Positions 44,754 through 56,559 of a stretch of DNA of 64,000 bases are shown here, in pieces. How positions within the stretch are numbered: the stretch's first letter is position 1; the number at the start of each line of letters is the position of its first letter. Where the stretch lies: the NCBI GenBank assembly GCA_018907035.1, contig JACCIC010000038.1, forward strand, positions 1,764,001-1,828,000, written 5' to 3'. The stretch comes from Sycobia sp. Sy_11 (lineage: Eukaryota; Arthropoda; Insecta; Hymenoptera; Epichrysomallidae). A program made the translations under genes and the position numbers. A model generated the notes under the pieces. That model worked only from the letters and a program-made list of their open reading frames with translations. It was not told the DNA's origin and ran no database searches.

Positions 44754-45767
44754 ATATGATCAAATTTGACCCGGACTGGTGCATTTAAACTTCACGCGTA
44801 AACTAAATCAGTAAGTTTTTTTCCCTATATTGGTACAACCTTTCTTGATGTCCGTGTGAAATTTGAGTGCCATAGCTCCATTAGTGAGCGTTTGTCAACT
44901 GTATGTTTACGACGCAAAAAGTTTGTCTGGCGATATTGACTATGGTAAAAAGTTAATCAACGAGTTTGCTTAAAATTTGGTGTTTCCAATGGAATTACGG
45001 CTACGGAATCGTTGAAAATGCTGCAGAAGTGTTTTCGGGAGTCTACTTTATCGCGAATGCAAGTATTTAAGTAGCACAAAGTATTTAGTGAAGATCGTGA
45101 AGTCGTCGAAAACTTGCCTCATGTAAGTCGCCCATCCACCTCTGTTGACGACGATAACATCAAAAAAGTTGAGGAAATGGTGCTCGAAAATCGTCCTGTC
45201 AGCATGAGAGAGGTAGCAGTGGTTCTCAACATCTCTTATGGATCGACTCAACATATTTTGGTTAATGTTTTCTATATGAAGCGTGTCAATGCCAGACTTG
45301 TTCCAAAACATCTGAATCTTTTGCAAAAACAACGTCGAGTAGAGGTCGCAAAAGAGATGCTTCAAAACGTAGCTGAGGTGCCTACATTCATCAAACGCAT
45401 GATTGCTGGTAACAAGACATGGGTTTATGAATATGACGTCAGAACTGCCCAACAATTTAGCGAATGGCGCTCCAAAAATGAGCCGAAACCGAAAAAATCA
45501 CGTCACAGTGGATCGAAAGTCAAGGTGATGCTCATCGTTTTTTTCGATTACCATAGGGTGGTTCACCATGCGAATTTATTAAAGAAGCTCAAACGGTCAA
45601 TAAGGAGTAGTATTTGGCAGTTGTCAGGCGTCTACGTGAAGCAATTCGTCGTAAACGACAAGATTTATGGGCAGATAATTCATTGTTTTTTCACCACGAT
45701 AATGCGCCGGCACATTCCAGTAAAACAGCCGTCACTCTCGATTAAAAATCTGCCAAGTTCACTCTAA
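44754..45767 (+). mobile_element. mariner (GVQW/FLJ37770-like family), 3'-truncated
   Basis: The 5' end ATATGATCAAATTTGACCCG is shared with the fragment at 19379. The transposase follows, and the element stops near 45767 in the middle of the catalytic domain; no 3' inverted end was found. Confidence 0.75.
44940..45765 (+). pseudogene. mariner transposase (GVQW/FLJ37770-like), degenerate and truncated
   Basis: The N-terminal helix-turn-helix is readable (KFGVSNGITATESLKMLQKC) but has an in-frame TAG (MQVFK then stop). The open stretch 45114-45767 encodes MREVAVVLNISYGSTQHILV, ARLVPKHLNLLQKQRRVEVA, the first catalytic region as MIAGNKTWVYEYD (Asp of the usual GDE is Asn here), and KVKVMLIVFFDYHRVVHHAN. 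A frameshift near 45600 follows; FHHDNAPAHSS (second Asp) appears in another frame at about 45690. The third Asp region is absent. Confidence 0.8.
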
Positions 45768-46017
45768 TTATATTGTGATAAAATGACACCTATATTTTAT
45801 TATAAATATTTATTTACCTTTATTACTTAATTCTTTCCTTTAATTCAACATATACTAGTAGTTTTATTATTTTATTTAACAGTATTTAATCATTGTTACG
45901 ATTTACTAATAATTATAACTTTTAATTAAATTAATAAATAAGTGTCCGGTAATTATTTCATCAATTTATCTTATTTAAATGTACAATATTATCTTGTGTT
46001 TCGATCCTTGTCTCACA

Positions 46018-47306
46018 GAAGGGGGACATTACAACAGAAAGAAAAGAATTTGATGAATTTGAGCATGCAGAATATTTAAATGTAAGCCACGAAATTGGTT
46101 AGAGCTGGTATAATATAATATATAATAACATATATAAATATTTTTAATAAGTAAGGTTGGAGATAAAAATACGTCTCTTGATTTAGAAGTATGTAAAAGA
46201 ATTTGTTTTTAAATAAATATTTAATGTTTAAGGAACATAAAGATCTATTGTTACCTATAGCAGTACTTTTGAAAAAGTGCGATTAGCAGTCTTTACTGTT
46301 ATTTCAAGACTTTATTACCGTTTCGAAGCTACAATGTTGGTATCTTTGAACATATTACTCTAATACCAAAACTTTGTTATTTATTTTCCTTGAATCATTA
46401 ATCACTTTTAAAATATTTAGTTCCAAGGATAAACTATTGCTGATCAATTTTATTGATTCATTGCGTAATGGATATATAAATACTGAATTATCTCTTAAAA
46501 ATATAAAATTGAATGGCTTTCTTGCAACTTTTCTTACTCAAACTTGCTTACATATGACGTAGCCTTTAAATCATTTATATTTACCTCTTCAAACATGTCT
46601 CATGTCTAAACTAGTTTTAGATCGTAATACGATCTCTGAATTACTGCAGTTATATCATAGTTCAGAAATTGAGTGCAGAGATCACAGACATGGGATACTT
46701 GAAGTTATTTGTGATGTTTTGAAAACTCATAATGACATGAAAATTGCTTTCAAATGTATTTTATTTAAAATATTGCTAAACATTTATTTGTCTGGATTAT
46801 CAGATAGGCAATCAAAGGTCATTATTTTTTAGAAATGTTATTTTATAAATTAAATTTATATAACTAATATTTATTTAATAATAAATATAATATTTATTTA
46901 ATTATATTTTTTAGAATCTTATTTTTAAAAAAATAGTTAGCGACAAAGTTACCAAAATCATGTATGATACTTATAAATAAATAGATATGCATTATTACTA
47001 CCATGGCTGTTATATTACTGAAAATTTATAAATGTAATACAGACTTTACTATGTGTATAGTAAATATAATAAACAATATTGTAAAAGTTTTTATAATCTT
47101 AAATCAAAACAAACGCATTACTTTTTAATGTTAATGAAAATAATTCTTCAAATAACAACATATTTGAATTACAATATAGTACAGTAAAGTGTCTTAGGAT
47201 TTGTATTTTTTCTTTTCAGGAAAGTGATTATAGATAATTCTGTATGTAGTGTATTTACAAGAGATCATTTAAATGATATTCTTAAAATATTTAAGCAATT
47301 AGGTGA
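46018..47306 (+). pseudogene. URB1: URB1 (NPA1)-like gene fragment, unspliced, decayed
   Basis: URB1 is a large nucleolar protein needed for 60S ribosome assembly. 46229-46830 reads, through several stops and frameshifts, as a URB1-like helical region: EHKDLLLPIAVLLKK, SKDKLLLINFIDSLRNGYIN, NIKLNGFLATFLTQTCLHMT, HLYLPLQTCLMSKLVLDRNT, ELLQLYHSSEIE, HGILEVICDVLKTHNDMKIA. Intron-like signals remain: 46018-46081 looks like an exon (acceptor CTCACAG, donor GTAAGC), and 47219-47305 begins after TTTTCTTTTCAG and ends before GTGAG. Intron retention argues against a processed copy. Similarity was recognised from memory of the family; another HEAT-type protein cannot be excluded. Confidence 0.5.
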
Positions 47307-47445
47307 GGTGATATGAAACAATGTGAAGCCGTGATTTATTTTGGTTTTAAATTTGTAGAAATGAAAAATCTAGAAAATGACTATAGCTTATCACCTACAG
47401 AAAATTTATATGAAATAATTTTTATTTGGGATAATCGTATTAAAA

Positions 47446-47651
47446 AATTTTTTTTATGTTATTTAACGTTGCTCTATTTATGCTTCCAAATATTGGTGCT
47501 AATCAGCGACGGAGATCTACGATGTGTTTGCAAACAAAGCACATGTAAATTATTACAACGGTGCTTGTGTCAATCGGCCGAGACCGGAATTTGAACTCGG
47601 ATCACCAAGTTACTAGTCCTTTGCTCTAGCGATCTAACCATCGTAGGCCTC
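47446..47651 (-). mobile_element. tRNA-derived SINE, second copy, with perfect target-site duplication
   Basis: Same family as 38743-38947. Flanked by AATCGTATTAAAA at 47433-47445 and 47652-47664. The head, the B-box-like GAGTTCAAATTCC and the T run marking the A tail are all conserved. It inserted at the edge of the URB1-like pseudogene. Confidence 0.88.
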
Positions 47652-47664
47652 AATCGTATTAAAA

Positions 47665-50340
47665 TAAATCCTTTGTTTATAAATCATTTTTGCACAAAAT
47701 AACAAAGATTTTTATTTTTGTGATATTTAAATATTTCTATTCTCATTTATATTTTAATGTCTTATTATCTTGGACTTGTATATTTACTTAGATACTTGTT
47801 TTTAATTAAACAACTACTAAATAAGAAAAAATTAAGATAGAAACAGTAAAAATCATTAGTGTATTTAATTAATAGATATCATTCCATCTAATAAAAATAA
47901 AAATAATTTAAATTAATTGAACATATAGAAGATTAATGTTTGGTGTTGATAGTAGATAAATAAAATAAGCAATATATAAAGGATCAAAAATTAAATATTT
48001 TTTGATAATAACTAAATATATATGTTTGAATTTGTTTTAAATTTTTGAGATAATAAAAACAAAAATTAAATACCGATATAGAATTTATGTAACCTAAAAA
48101 TATTTCTAAAAATATTTTTAAATTAAATATGAAATTCTAAAAAAATATAATAATTCTGATTCGAATATTTCTACAAAATCTTAATATTATTACACAAAAT
48201 ACTTTTGTTTTATAACATACTTTTTCAGAATGATTTATTAAAAATTCTTAATTCTTAATTTAAAACATAAATTTCCAAAAATTATTTTAAAAATAAATAG
48301 AAAATAATGGTGGTGTGTATGTGTGTAATTATATTGTATTGTATTGTATTCTAAAATATTCTATAATTAATTTAAAAATCAGTTTAATAATTAAATCAAA
48401 AAATATTCTATAATTAAATTAAAAATCAGTTCACTGATAAAGTCAGATGTCCTACTGATTGTGGTAAAAGGAAATAATAATAAATGCTCATAGCATATTC
48501 AGAAATTTACAACTTATAAATCTCATATGTTTTTTATAGAAACTTTATATAAAATATTTTTCTAAATTCAGTAATATATTAAGACAAAAATACATATATA
48601 ATAATATATGTAATTATATTATAAATCTTTTCATAGTAAAACAAAAAATTTTCACATACAAAAAAAATATTTATAAAAAATATTTTTCTAAAATATTCCG
48701 AAATACATTAACAAAGAATAAATTATATAATGCAATAACGTCTTACAACTATGGCCCGTTAAAACAAATGGAAGCATTTATATGCATCCCTATAAATAAA
48801 AGTATGTATAGTATACACAAATATATCTAAAACTCTAAAAAAAATAACAAATAAATAGTTTTAACAAAAATGCAGCTTAATAAAGTAAGGACTTCATTTC
48901 CAAATAGCAGAGTTTATTTTCACATCATTTTGTCCACGCGTGGATTTATAAAAAAGAATTAATTACCTTAAATCATCGATGTTTTTAGGTGAACATTCTT
49001 CTGCTATATTTTCGGATAATTCATGATTATTAAAAAAAACAGGTATGAATTTGCCAGGACCATTCCCATAAAGCTTATGCTGTTTTTTAATAATTAATTT
49101 TTACATGAAAAATTTTTACAGTATATACCGTAATCTGAATAAATGAAGCTTTATTGGTAAATAACTTTCAATTTTGTAACTACATACGTTTTAAATAGCC
49201 AAAAATATAAATAAATATGATTTATAATTTATTATGAGTGAATTATAGGTTAAAATTATTTATAACAAGATATTATTTATTTATTTTAACATATTAAATA
49301 ATATGTTTTTTAAGGATTCTGGTTTAAGAGTTAAATTTTCGCCCTTAATAAAATAGAAAAACACTGTTTTGTGGAATGATTTCGAAAAATTCGGTTGACA
49401 GAAATCTACCTTGGATCATTCATTAATTAAAAATTATTATTCATTAATCATAAATTAAAAGTTCTAGATATTTTTTTCTGTGTGACATACGGGACGTATG
49501 AAAATACAATGTACAGACTTACAATACAAAGCAAGAAAACAGTCAAAGGCACTAACTTTTTTAATAACCTATATAGGTAATCAATATCAACCATGATATC
49601 ATAATGAAAAGTCAACCCGTATAATTATAATTATAATTATAAGTGTCATTAATTGAATTCTATCAGGTCATTATAATATACGAAAATTTCTTACTAAAAT
49701 AAGATTTACTATAAATTTGCTGTGGGATTGAGGAAGCGATGGATTAGATTTAGATCATGTACTTTAGCAATTCCCTTTGTGTAATAAGCAAAGCGAAAAG
49801 TAATCTTAAAAAGAGATAGAAATTGATAAACTAAGATAAATAAAAAAATAGTGATTTATGTTAGGTTTTGGTAAATCTGCTAGTCAGTACATTCTACTAA
49901 CTATAAAAGTAATAATTAATTAAAATGATTACGATGGAACGTTAATTTCCTAATTAAATTCAACCCATCGTCACAAAGGTAAAGTCACAAACTCCTGAAG
50001 AATAAATTAGGATACAATACGAAAATTAGTTTTGAAATATATTTTAAAGATCTTCTTATAGCTTATTTTTAGGAATAAATATCAAAGTTATAATTTTCGA
50101 AATTCTATAATTGGCGATATTATCTTTTGGATTCCTTCTAGAGGGAATTTGGGTTATCGACGGCAAATTTTTATTGAGATATTATTTAATAAAACATGCT
50201 GGAAAAAAATTAAGTTCATAGTTTTATATAATCATAACGTGAAGCATGAAAATTTAGTATACGCGTTCTATTTTTTTTCTTATTGAGATGTTCTAGTAAA
50301 TTTTTCAGAACAAAATAAATGAAAAATAATTCTAAATTAT
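47665..50340. other. Very AT-rich DNA; third copy of ~320-bp repeat at 48350-48490
   Basis: No gene. 48350-48490 is an inverted partial copy of the repeat at 39251/40856 (reverse complement has AGTAGGACATCTGACTTTAT and CAGTGAACTGATTTTTAATT). The rest is low-complexity intronic or intergenic DNA. Confidence 0.6.
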
Positions 50341-51943
50341 TAAGGCAGTATTCTACTTTACAATTTGGAAAACAATGTTTTTTTTTTACATTTTTTGAAA
50401 GTAAATATATTCAAGAATGTTAGTCAAAATTTCAAGAATGATTCAGGTAGTCTAACTGTACTTTTGCACCTTTCGAACGCACTTACCTGAACGCGCTATT
50501 CTGACCCGCCCAGCGCGCGCGCCAGATAAGCCATCTACCTGGCCTTGTTCACCGCAGCAGCTGTTCCCCTATTGTAAATCAAACGTGCAAGTGATGCGAA
50601 AAAAATTTTACCTCAAAGGAGAAAAGCTGAGACTGCAAAACTGAAGGCCGGAGAAAAAAAAACGAAAAAAGTAGCTGCACTGAAGAATGTTGTGAAGAAA
50701 CCAAAAGTCGTGATTAAAAAAGTGAAGACTGCTAATCTAAGTATCAAATTAATGAAGGAGTTATCTAAAAACTACAGCCTTGCAATTGAAAGGAATTCAA
50801 ATTCAGTAGAAGGCATGCGAAACGAGATCTGTGCCGGCTATTACCACTAAATCTCAACAGACTCCAAACCACAGCATACGTACTGTTCAGACAGCTAGTG
50901 CAAGTATAAGAAGGCCGAAGCAAACAACACTTTAAAAAATTATAAACATCGTCCTGCTCTTCATAGTGACGTACAAGAGGTGTTGAAACCGATCTACGAA
51001 GATCTAACAAAAACGGAATTACTGGAGAGATGTTTGGGCAGAAACACTCAAAATAACAATGAGTGTTTCAACTCAATAGGCACCGAAGCATGTCTATAAT
51101 GGAAAAAAAGTCGTTAAAATTACATGCCTCACTGCTGCCTGCATTTTTAATGAAGAATTCAGCCCACTTTTGAAAATAATCGAAATTATGGGCCTGAAAA
51201 TCGGCCAAATCGCGATGCAGTTCTCCAATATGCGCGACCAACAGAACATCGTTCGAGAGAACCGCCGCTCGACTGAGGTTTCTAAGGAGAGCAGAGCTCA
51301 AAAGAAGTAGGATAAATTAGATGAAAATACTCGTCTGGATCAACTTGAAGGCATATTTTATGGCTCAGGCATCGCTGATTGAGCGTAAGATAATTTTTTC
51401 TTCGATTTTTCACTTACAAAAACGCGTTTTTCTCAAAACAGCATTTTCAAGTACCGTGGTCATGAAAACTAAAAAACTATTGAACCGATCCTTATGAAAT
51501 TTTGAACACACATTATATATGTTTGAATCAACCGTCCTAACTACAGTCAACTTAAAATTTTAATTCTAACTATATTTTTATTGCAAAAAAGACGGAAAGA
51601 AGCAATTTTTTCTTTCGTATTTTAGCCGCCATTTTGTTGATTTTACACGTACATAAAATATTCTAGTTAGATCGGTTTCTGGAGCCATACTGAACATACA
51701 ACTATTGGATTTTTTATTTCAGACCATCCGTCGACAAGATTTTACTTTTTGAGGTGTTGGCTTTGACCATACTTTACATGTATAAAAAATGTATAAAATA
51801 AATAAAAAAAAATTTTTTTATGTACTTCAAGAGTGTATTTATTAAGCATTTCAAATCCTATATCCATATCTTCAATAGCATTCTCAGAAAAATTTCACAA
51901 AAATAGCGTTTTTTTCGAGGGTCTAAAGTAGAATACTGCCTTA
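50341..51943 (+). mobile_element. Kolobok-like DNA transposon flanked by TTAA, 1.6 kb, defective
   Basis: TAAGGCAGTATTCTACTTTA at 50341-50360 is perfectly inverted at 51924-51943, and TTAA stands at each outer edge (50340-50343, 51941-51944). A TTAA target with GGCAGTATTCTACTTTA ends fits the Kolobok superfamily. The body holds a ruined transposase and a long 3' non-coding part. Confidence 0.75.
50590..51385 (+). pseudogene. Kolobok-like transposase fragment, heavily broken
   Basis: A basic stretch (50640-50740, Lys-rich) is followed, through frameshifts and stops, by peptides typical of this arthropod transposase family: TDSKPQHTYCSDS, YKKAEANNTL, NYKHRPALHSDVQEVLKPIY (50940-50985), ERCLGRNTQNNNECFNSI, APKHVYNGKKVVKI, AACIFNEEFSPLLKIIEIMG, LKIGQIAMQFSNMRDQQNIV, and the C-terminal FYGSGIAD. 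No continuous frame remains. The N-terminal part is missing relative to full proteins of the family. Confidence 0.7.
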
Positions 51944-52424
51944 ATCGAAACGGAAAAGAATATTTATTTGATTTTCGTACTCTAGGAACAGATTAAAATA
52001 AAATAAAAAAAATTGACATTATTTTATAAATGTATTTTTGTAAGTAACCTTTGGGAACAGAATATAAATTTATAACTTTAAATAATCAAATATATTAGAA
52101 TTGGACGGAATCATGTAAAAAAACGTAAATTCTAGTTTAACTCCATTGGATTAAGAAAAAGTGACTATTAGAAAGAAAAATCGAAATAACTTTCGAAATT
52201 TTGTACTTATCGATAACCCTAACAACATATTTCAAAACACGTAGAAGTGTTTTTAGCATTATAGTAGTGAAATTAACAAAAATTACTTAATGAGCACCTA
52301 TGAGGTGATTCGAAAGTATTGTATATGAAAAATTTCAAATCAGTGTTGTAATACTTTTAGCTGGGCGTTTTGTATTAATCAGGCTATCAGTTAGTTATAA
52401 CCTGTTATTATATATATTATAACC
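51944..52424. other. AT-rich DNA, nothing recognised
   Basis: Between the Kolobok-like element and the gypsy LTR; no gene seen. Confidence 0.4.
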
Positions 52425-52727
52425 GATGTACTAGCACGCGGCTATTCTTACCTGCACTTTCTGTTTGACGACAATCCTATATGGGATGAAGGGGGAAGGG
52501 TAAGAACCAGTAAATATATAACAGAAATATATATACATTTATTAATTAAACATTGATAACGTAGCGCGGCTGTTATTAAAAGCTATATATACAACAAGCC
52601 GACGAATTTATCACATATACGGGACGCGGTGGTGCGGTAAGGGGGGACACGGGGACAAGCATGGCTATCGACGCGGTGAGACGGAAGGGCTCGAGGTGTA
52701 ATTTAATGCAATAACTGTACATAACCT
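52425..52727 (-). repeat. Left LTR of the gypsy element (partial)
   Basis: About 300 bp homologous to 60069-60405. Similarity stops after AACTGTAC, suggesting loss of the remaining LTR. Confidence 0.7.
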
Positions 52728-53690
52728 AATACTATCGTCTTATTATTATGATGCTACCTAACCTATGTCTATTATACTGCTGACTTATACCCTAAACAAA
52801 AATTTCTTAAACTAACATCATAGAAACAATAAAAAAGGTTTGACATAATAATAAAAATACTGAACTTACAGCTATTTTGTTTCTTACAGCTAAAATTTTT
52901 GCCTATTTCTAATCCTAAGTCTAATGTTTTTTCTAGTCTACGCAATCTTTTTTATTTCATCTATAACTACTTTTGACGCTGTTTATATGTATTTACATTT
53001 TCCTATCTCTATACTTAAATTTATTTTCTTCATTCTTCCTTCCCCATCGCCTTCTTCTTCTCGTACTTTGGAATTTATCTTTTCTCATTGCCATTTTTAA
53101 TCTCTTCTTATGCTTTAGGGTACTTCCTTTATGTTGCCTCCTTTATGTTACCCGTTTTCTTTACTCTGTCGTCGGCTCGTGGTTGGCCGGTATTTATGAG
53201 CTTTCTTATTCTTCCCTTTTTTGATGCTCCGCTATAAACATGGGAGATATTAGAGTTTTGTACTCCCTTATTGAAGAACGGGTCGGTGTTGATCGGATCG
53301 CACTTTGTCTTTGTGCCACAAGTACCGTTGCATCTATACGAGCCATTGCTCGCTCTTTCTCAACACGCGTTAATCACCGTGATGCTAATCAACAATGTTA
53401 TTAAGGGGAAAGTTAGGGTTGGCTTTAGTATGGCTTTAATATGGCTGTTTCCTAGCTACGATGTGGGGAAGAATGTGATACTATATTGGGAAGTGTTATG
53501 GGCGATACACGACTTCTACTTATTAAAGTAAACCGACGCTCCTGGCATAAATACCATAACTGGCTGGGTGGTGTGACCCAGTGCGCCGGTTACTTATTGT
53601 AACATTTTAGCTACTGATTGCTAATTTATGGTGGTATTATCTCTACTATGGGCATCACCATGGCTCGCGGCATCTGTACGCCACTTCCTT
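52728..53690. other. Pyrimidine-rich DNA between LTR and zinc-knuckle frame
   Basis: 52970-53230 is T/C-rich on the plus strand (purine-rich on the element strand), as near a polypurine tract. Chance frames 52973-53531 have no recognised product. Confidence 0.35.
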
Positions 53691-54185
53691 CTACCTTCGG
53701 TTCAGACGATTCCTGTTGTGTCGTCTTTGCCTTCTTCGTCTGCGTTCCGCTGTCGCTCTCCGCCTCCTCAGACAAAGCTGCAGGGGTCGGTCTGTCTTGT
53801 ACGTGGTGCATGATTGCACATCGTTCGATGGATTGCCACACCTCAAGCAGAACCTACCTTTGCGTGGGTGTGGGCAATCGGCGTAGCCGTGACCTAACTC
53901 CTTGCAATTCCAACATCCTTCTCGCATAGCTGGAATATGGGCTTGTCCCGGTAAAAGCGTCGAGGGCCGGGATAGATGGGGCTTCCTGGGGGATACAAAA
54001 TCTTGTGGGGGTTCCACAACTATGTCCATTAGTGCTGAAATGTGGTTATGCTTCCTGGCGGTATCTGTATTCTTCGCCATTACCTCGGATACGTTGTCTG
54101 CAGTGGCGATTGCAGCTAACTCGCGGGGTATTTTAAAGGTGTTGTATGCTGGTCTGTGCCTTCGACTGTGATCATCCGTGATCAT
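53691..54185 (-). pseudogene. Zinc-knuckle (nucleocapsid-like) frame downstream of integrase
   Basis: The open 164-codon frame contains two cysteine knuckles, CWNCKELGHGYADCPHPRKG and CLRCGNPSNDVQSC, then an Arg-rich tail (RRRRATAERRRRRQRRHNR). The fold is that of gag nucleocapsids, which normally precede protease and RT. Here it lies 3' of the integrase, the wrong side for a standard gypsy. It may come from a second, rearranged copy, or be an unusual third frame. Confidence 0.6.
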
Positions 54186-54593
54186 GGGGACGTAGCAGCT
54201 AGGTGCGTTAGGGGCTTATATATGTTTGTTTCGGAACGTGCACCTTCTCCGGAGTTCTTGTCGCCCTTATACTTCGATGGAACGATAACTGTTTCAGCAG
54301 GTTTGTCCTGCTCTTTATCCGGGCATTTGGAGCGAGTTTTTCATTTATTCGTCTTTTGTGTACCTACCGATCGCATGAATGTGTAGCGGTCTTCTCTATA
54401 CAAACGCACTTCGCCGTCCTCTGGCATACAGTACTATTGATTCTTGGCGGAATATTGTTTGTTTCTTTTCCCTCGCTGCTTCCTTTAGCGGTATTCTTGG
54501 GTCTGGACGGTAGGGTAGGGTGCTGATGGATCGTATCTGTCTCTCTGACGTGTACGGTATCGCATCTTTGGGGTTACAGTGGACTATTATCTT

Positions 54594-55040
54594 TCACCTA
54601 GAGGCTTCCAGCGGTCCTGTTTTACGTGCATCGTCGCTGTCTGACTCAGTGTCCACGGCAATTTTATCCTCCCCTAGATCCTCATAGCGTCCAGCGAACG
54701 AGTTATAAATTAAGTCAGTTTCCTTCGCCTTCCTAACCTTGCCATCTTTCAGCGATGGGCGCCTCAATTCTTCATGCTGCTTAAATGCCTGTGGTACGGT
54801 AGGTTTCGGGTGGGATTGATCCGGGTCTCCTGGGTCGGTAGTTAGAATATCTATATCCAGCAGGGTAGGCTCGAATGACGAATCGTTCGTCAATCGACCT
54901 ATGTGTGATCGTTCCTCATCGATCCCTAGTTCTTGAGTCGCATCCGGACTGAACGAGCTCAAATCGATCTGGGTCCCTTGATCGCGCACCTCGTGTAAAA
55001 CCTCTACAATTTCCTGCATCTCTAGGTGGTGTATCATCAC
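54594..55040 (-). other. Acidic 148-codon frame downstream of integrase
   Basis: MMIHHLEMQEIVEVLHEVRD at the start and a very acidic middle and end (LLDIDILTTDPGDPDQSHPK, EDKIAVDTESDSDDARKT). No domain recognised. The position suggests it belongs to the gypsy element, either as a 3' reading frame or as displaced gag sequence. Confidence 0.4.
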
Positions 55041-55102
55041 GTCTTCTGTACGCTCTTGCGTGGACTATACACTTCCGGGAGAAATAGCGTCCTCGGATAA
55101 GT

Positions 55103-56360
55103 CTATTTGCGGGTGGTGCTTTGCGGACAGTACAACTCTGGGAGAAAGAACGTCCCCAGGACTCTGAACGTTGTCGGTGGGGTCTGCACGGCGTAAGCCG
55201 CAAGCTCTTCCTCTACCTCAATACATCCTTTTGCTCCTAGCTGATTGAATCTAAGAGAGAAGAAATGTGGATCGTTAAGGGAGTGGAACTTTTTCATATT
55301 AGATATATGAACTTTTGTCCTGTTCCTATTGGCCACATCTTCTAATTCATAAATGACGGGTGAGATTTTATTTATTACTCTGCACGGTGCTATATATTTT
55401 GGCGCTAAGTTGGCCGAAAAGTGGTCTGATCCCGATAATAGTACATGGTTTTGTGGCATACCATGTCGTTAATATCGAAGTTTTCGTGCCTTCTTTTCTT
55501 ATTGTATTGATACGCTTGCTTCTCGTTGGCCCTGTGTATACTTTTCTTTACTAATTCATAAATTGCTGGCATACGCTTCATTCTATCGAGCCAGTCTTTA
55601 GTCGTTAGAGATTTTATGTTTACTGGTGACGCATATAGATTGCGATATGTTGGCATTTCACGTGGGTTACGTCCAAAATTAAGGAACGCTGGCGACACCT
55701 GTGTGCTAGCATGTACCGTTGTATTAATCGCGAATGCAAACTCTTGCAAATGTAAGTCCCAGTCTTTATAGTCATTTTGGACAAAGTTTGAAATCATTGA
55801 TTTAATGGTCCTGTTCACCCTTTCAACGGGATTGGCGAGCGCATGGTATGGTGCAATGAATTGCTGGATAATGCCTAATTCATCGAGTTTCGCCTTTACG
55901 AATTTATTTGCAAATTCCGTACCATTGTCGGTAAGTAAATACTTTGGGCAACCCCTCTTGAAAATAATTAGCTCGTCTAGAGCTTTTATCACCTTTTGCC
56001 CGGTGGCTTTTCGCAACGGCCTTATTTCTATATATTTCGTAAAGAGATGCTCGATCACCAGTAAATATTTATGTTGGCCTTTGCTGGGGGGAACGGTCCC
56101 ATAATATCCGCAGCAACCGTTAACCACGGGCCTTCTATATTTCTTTTTCCCATTAATCCTGCGGGTGCTCTGTACGACACTTTATGGATTTGGTACTCGG
56201 GACAGTTTCGCACGTATTTATACGTGTCTGCTCTCATTGTAGGCGAATAGTAATTTTGGCTCACCTTCTGGAGAGTCTTCTCTAATTCTAAATGCCCTGA
56301 TGTTGTGATGTTATGGCATTCGTGCATTATTCTCTCTCTATCTTTCGATGAGATTACCAA
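55103..56360 (-). pseudogene. Gypsy integrase, three overlapping open pieces
   Basis: The zinc domain (56360-56055) has H..ITTSGHLELEKTLQKVS and C..C (NCPEYQIHK). The core (56127-55405) has PPSKGQHKYLLVIEHLFTKY, LLTDNGTEFANKF (second Asp), and AFAINTTVHASTQVSPAFLN; the Glu is likely in NPVERVNRTIKS, giving DD35E. The C-terminal domain continues in 55459-55103 (LAPKYIAPCRVINKISPVIY, ELEDVANRNRTKVHISNMKK). Two frame changes separate the pieces. The integrase joins element cDNA to the host chromosome. Confidence 0.88.
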
Positions 56361-56364
56361 CTAT

Positions 56365-56480
56365 TTGATAATAGGCTTGGCTGAGATCTATTTTGGATAA
56401 ATATCGAGCATCTCTGAGGTTATCAAGAAGTACATCCATATGCGCCAGCGGGTAAGCATCCTTTTTAGTAACTTGTTAGT
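56365..56480 (-). pseudogene. Gypsy reverse transcriptase scrap
   Basis: About 38 codons only: KKDAYPLAHMDVLLDNLRDA then RYLSKIDLSQAYYQI, the start of the RT palm including the first catalytic Asp. The sequence then jumps to the integrase zinc domain, so the YxDD motif, RNase H and everything between are deleted. Confidence 0.85.
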
Positions 56481-56559
56481 CGGGGTGCATATTGCGGTAT
56501 ATTTTGTCCAACTGCGTATCGAGGGAAAGTGATGGTGCCGTTTTTTCTAGCAGCACTCT

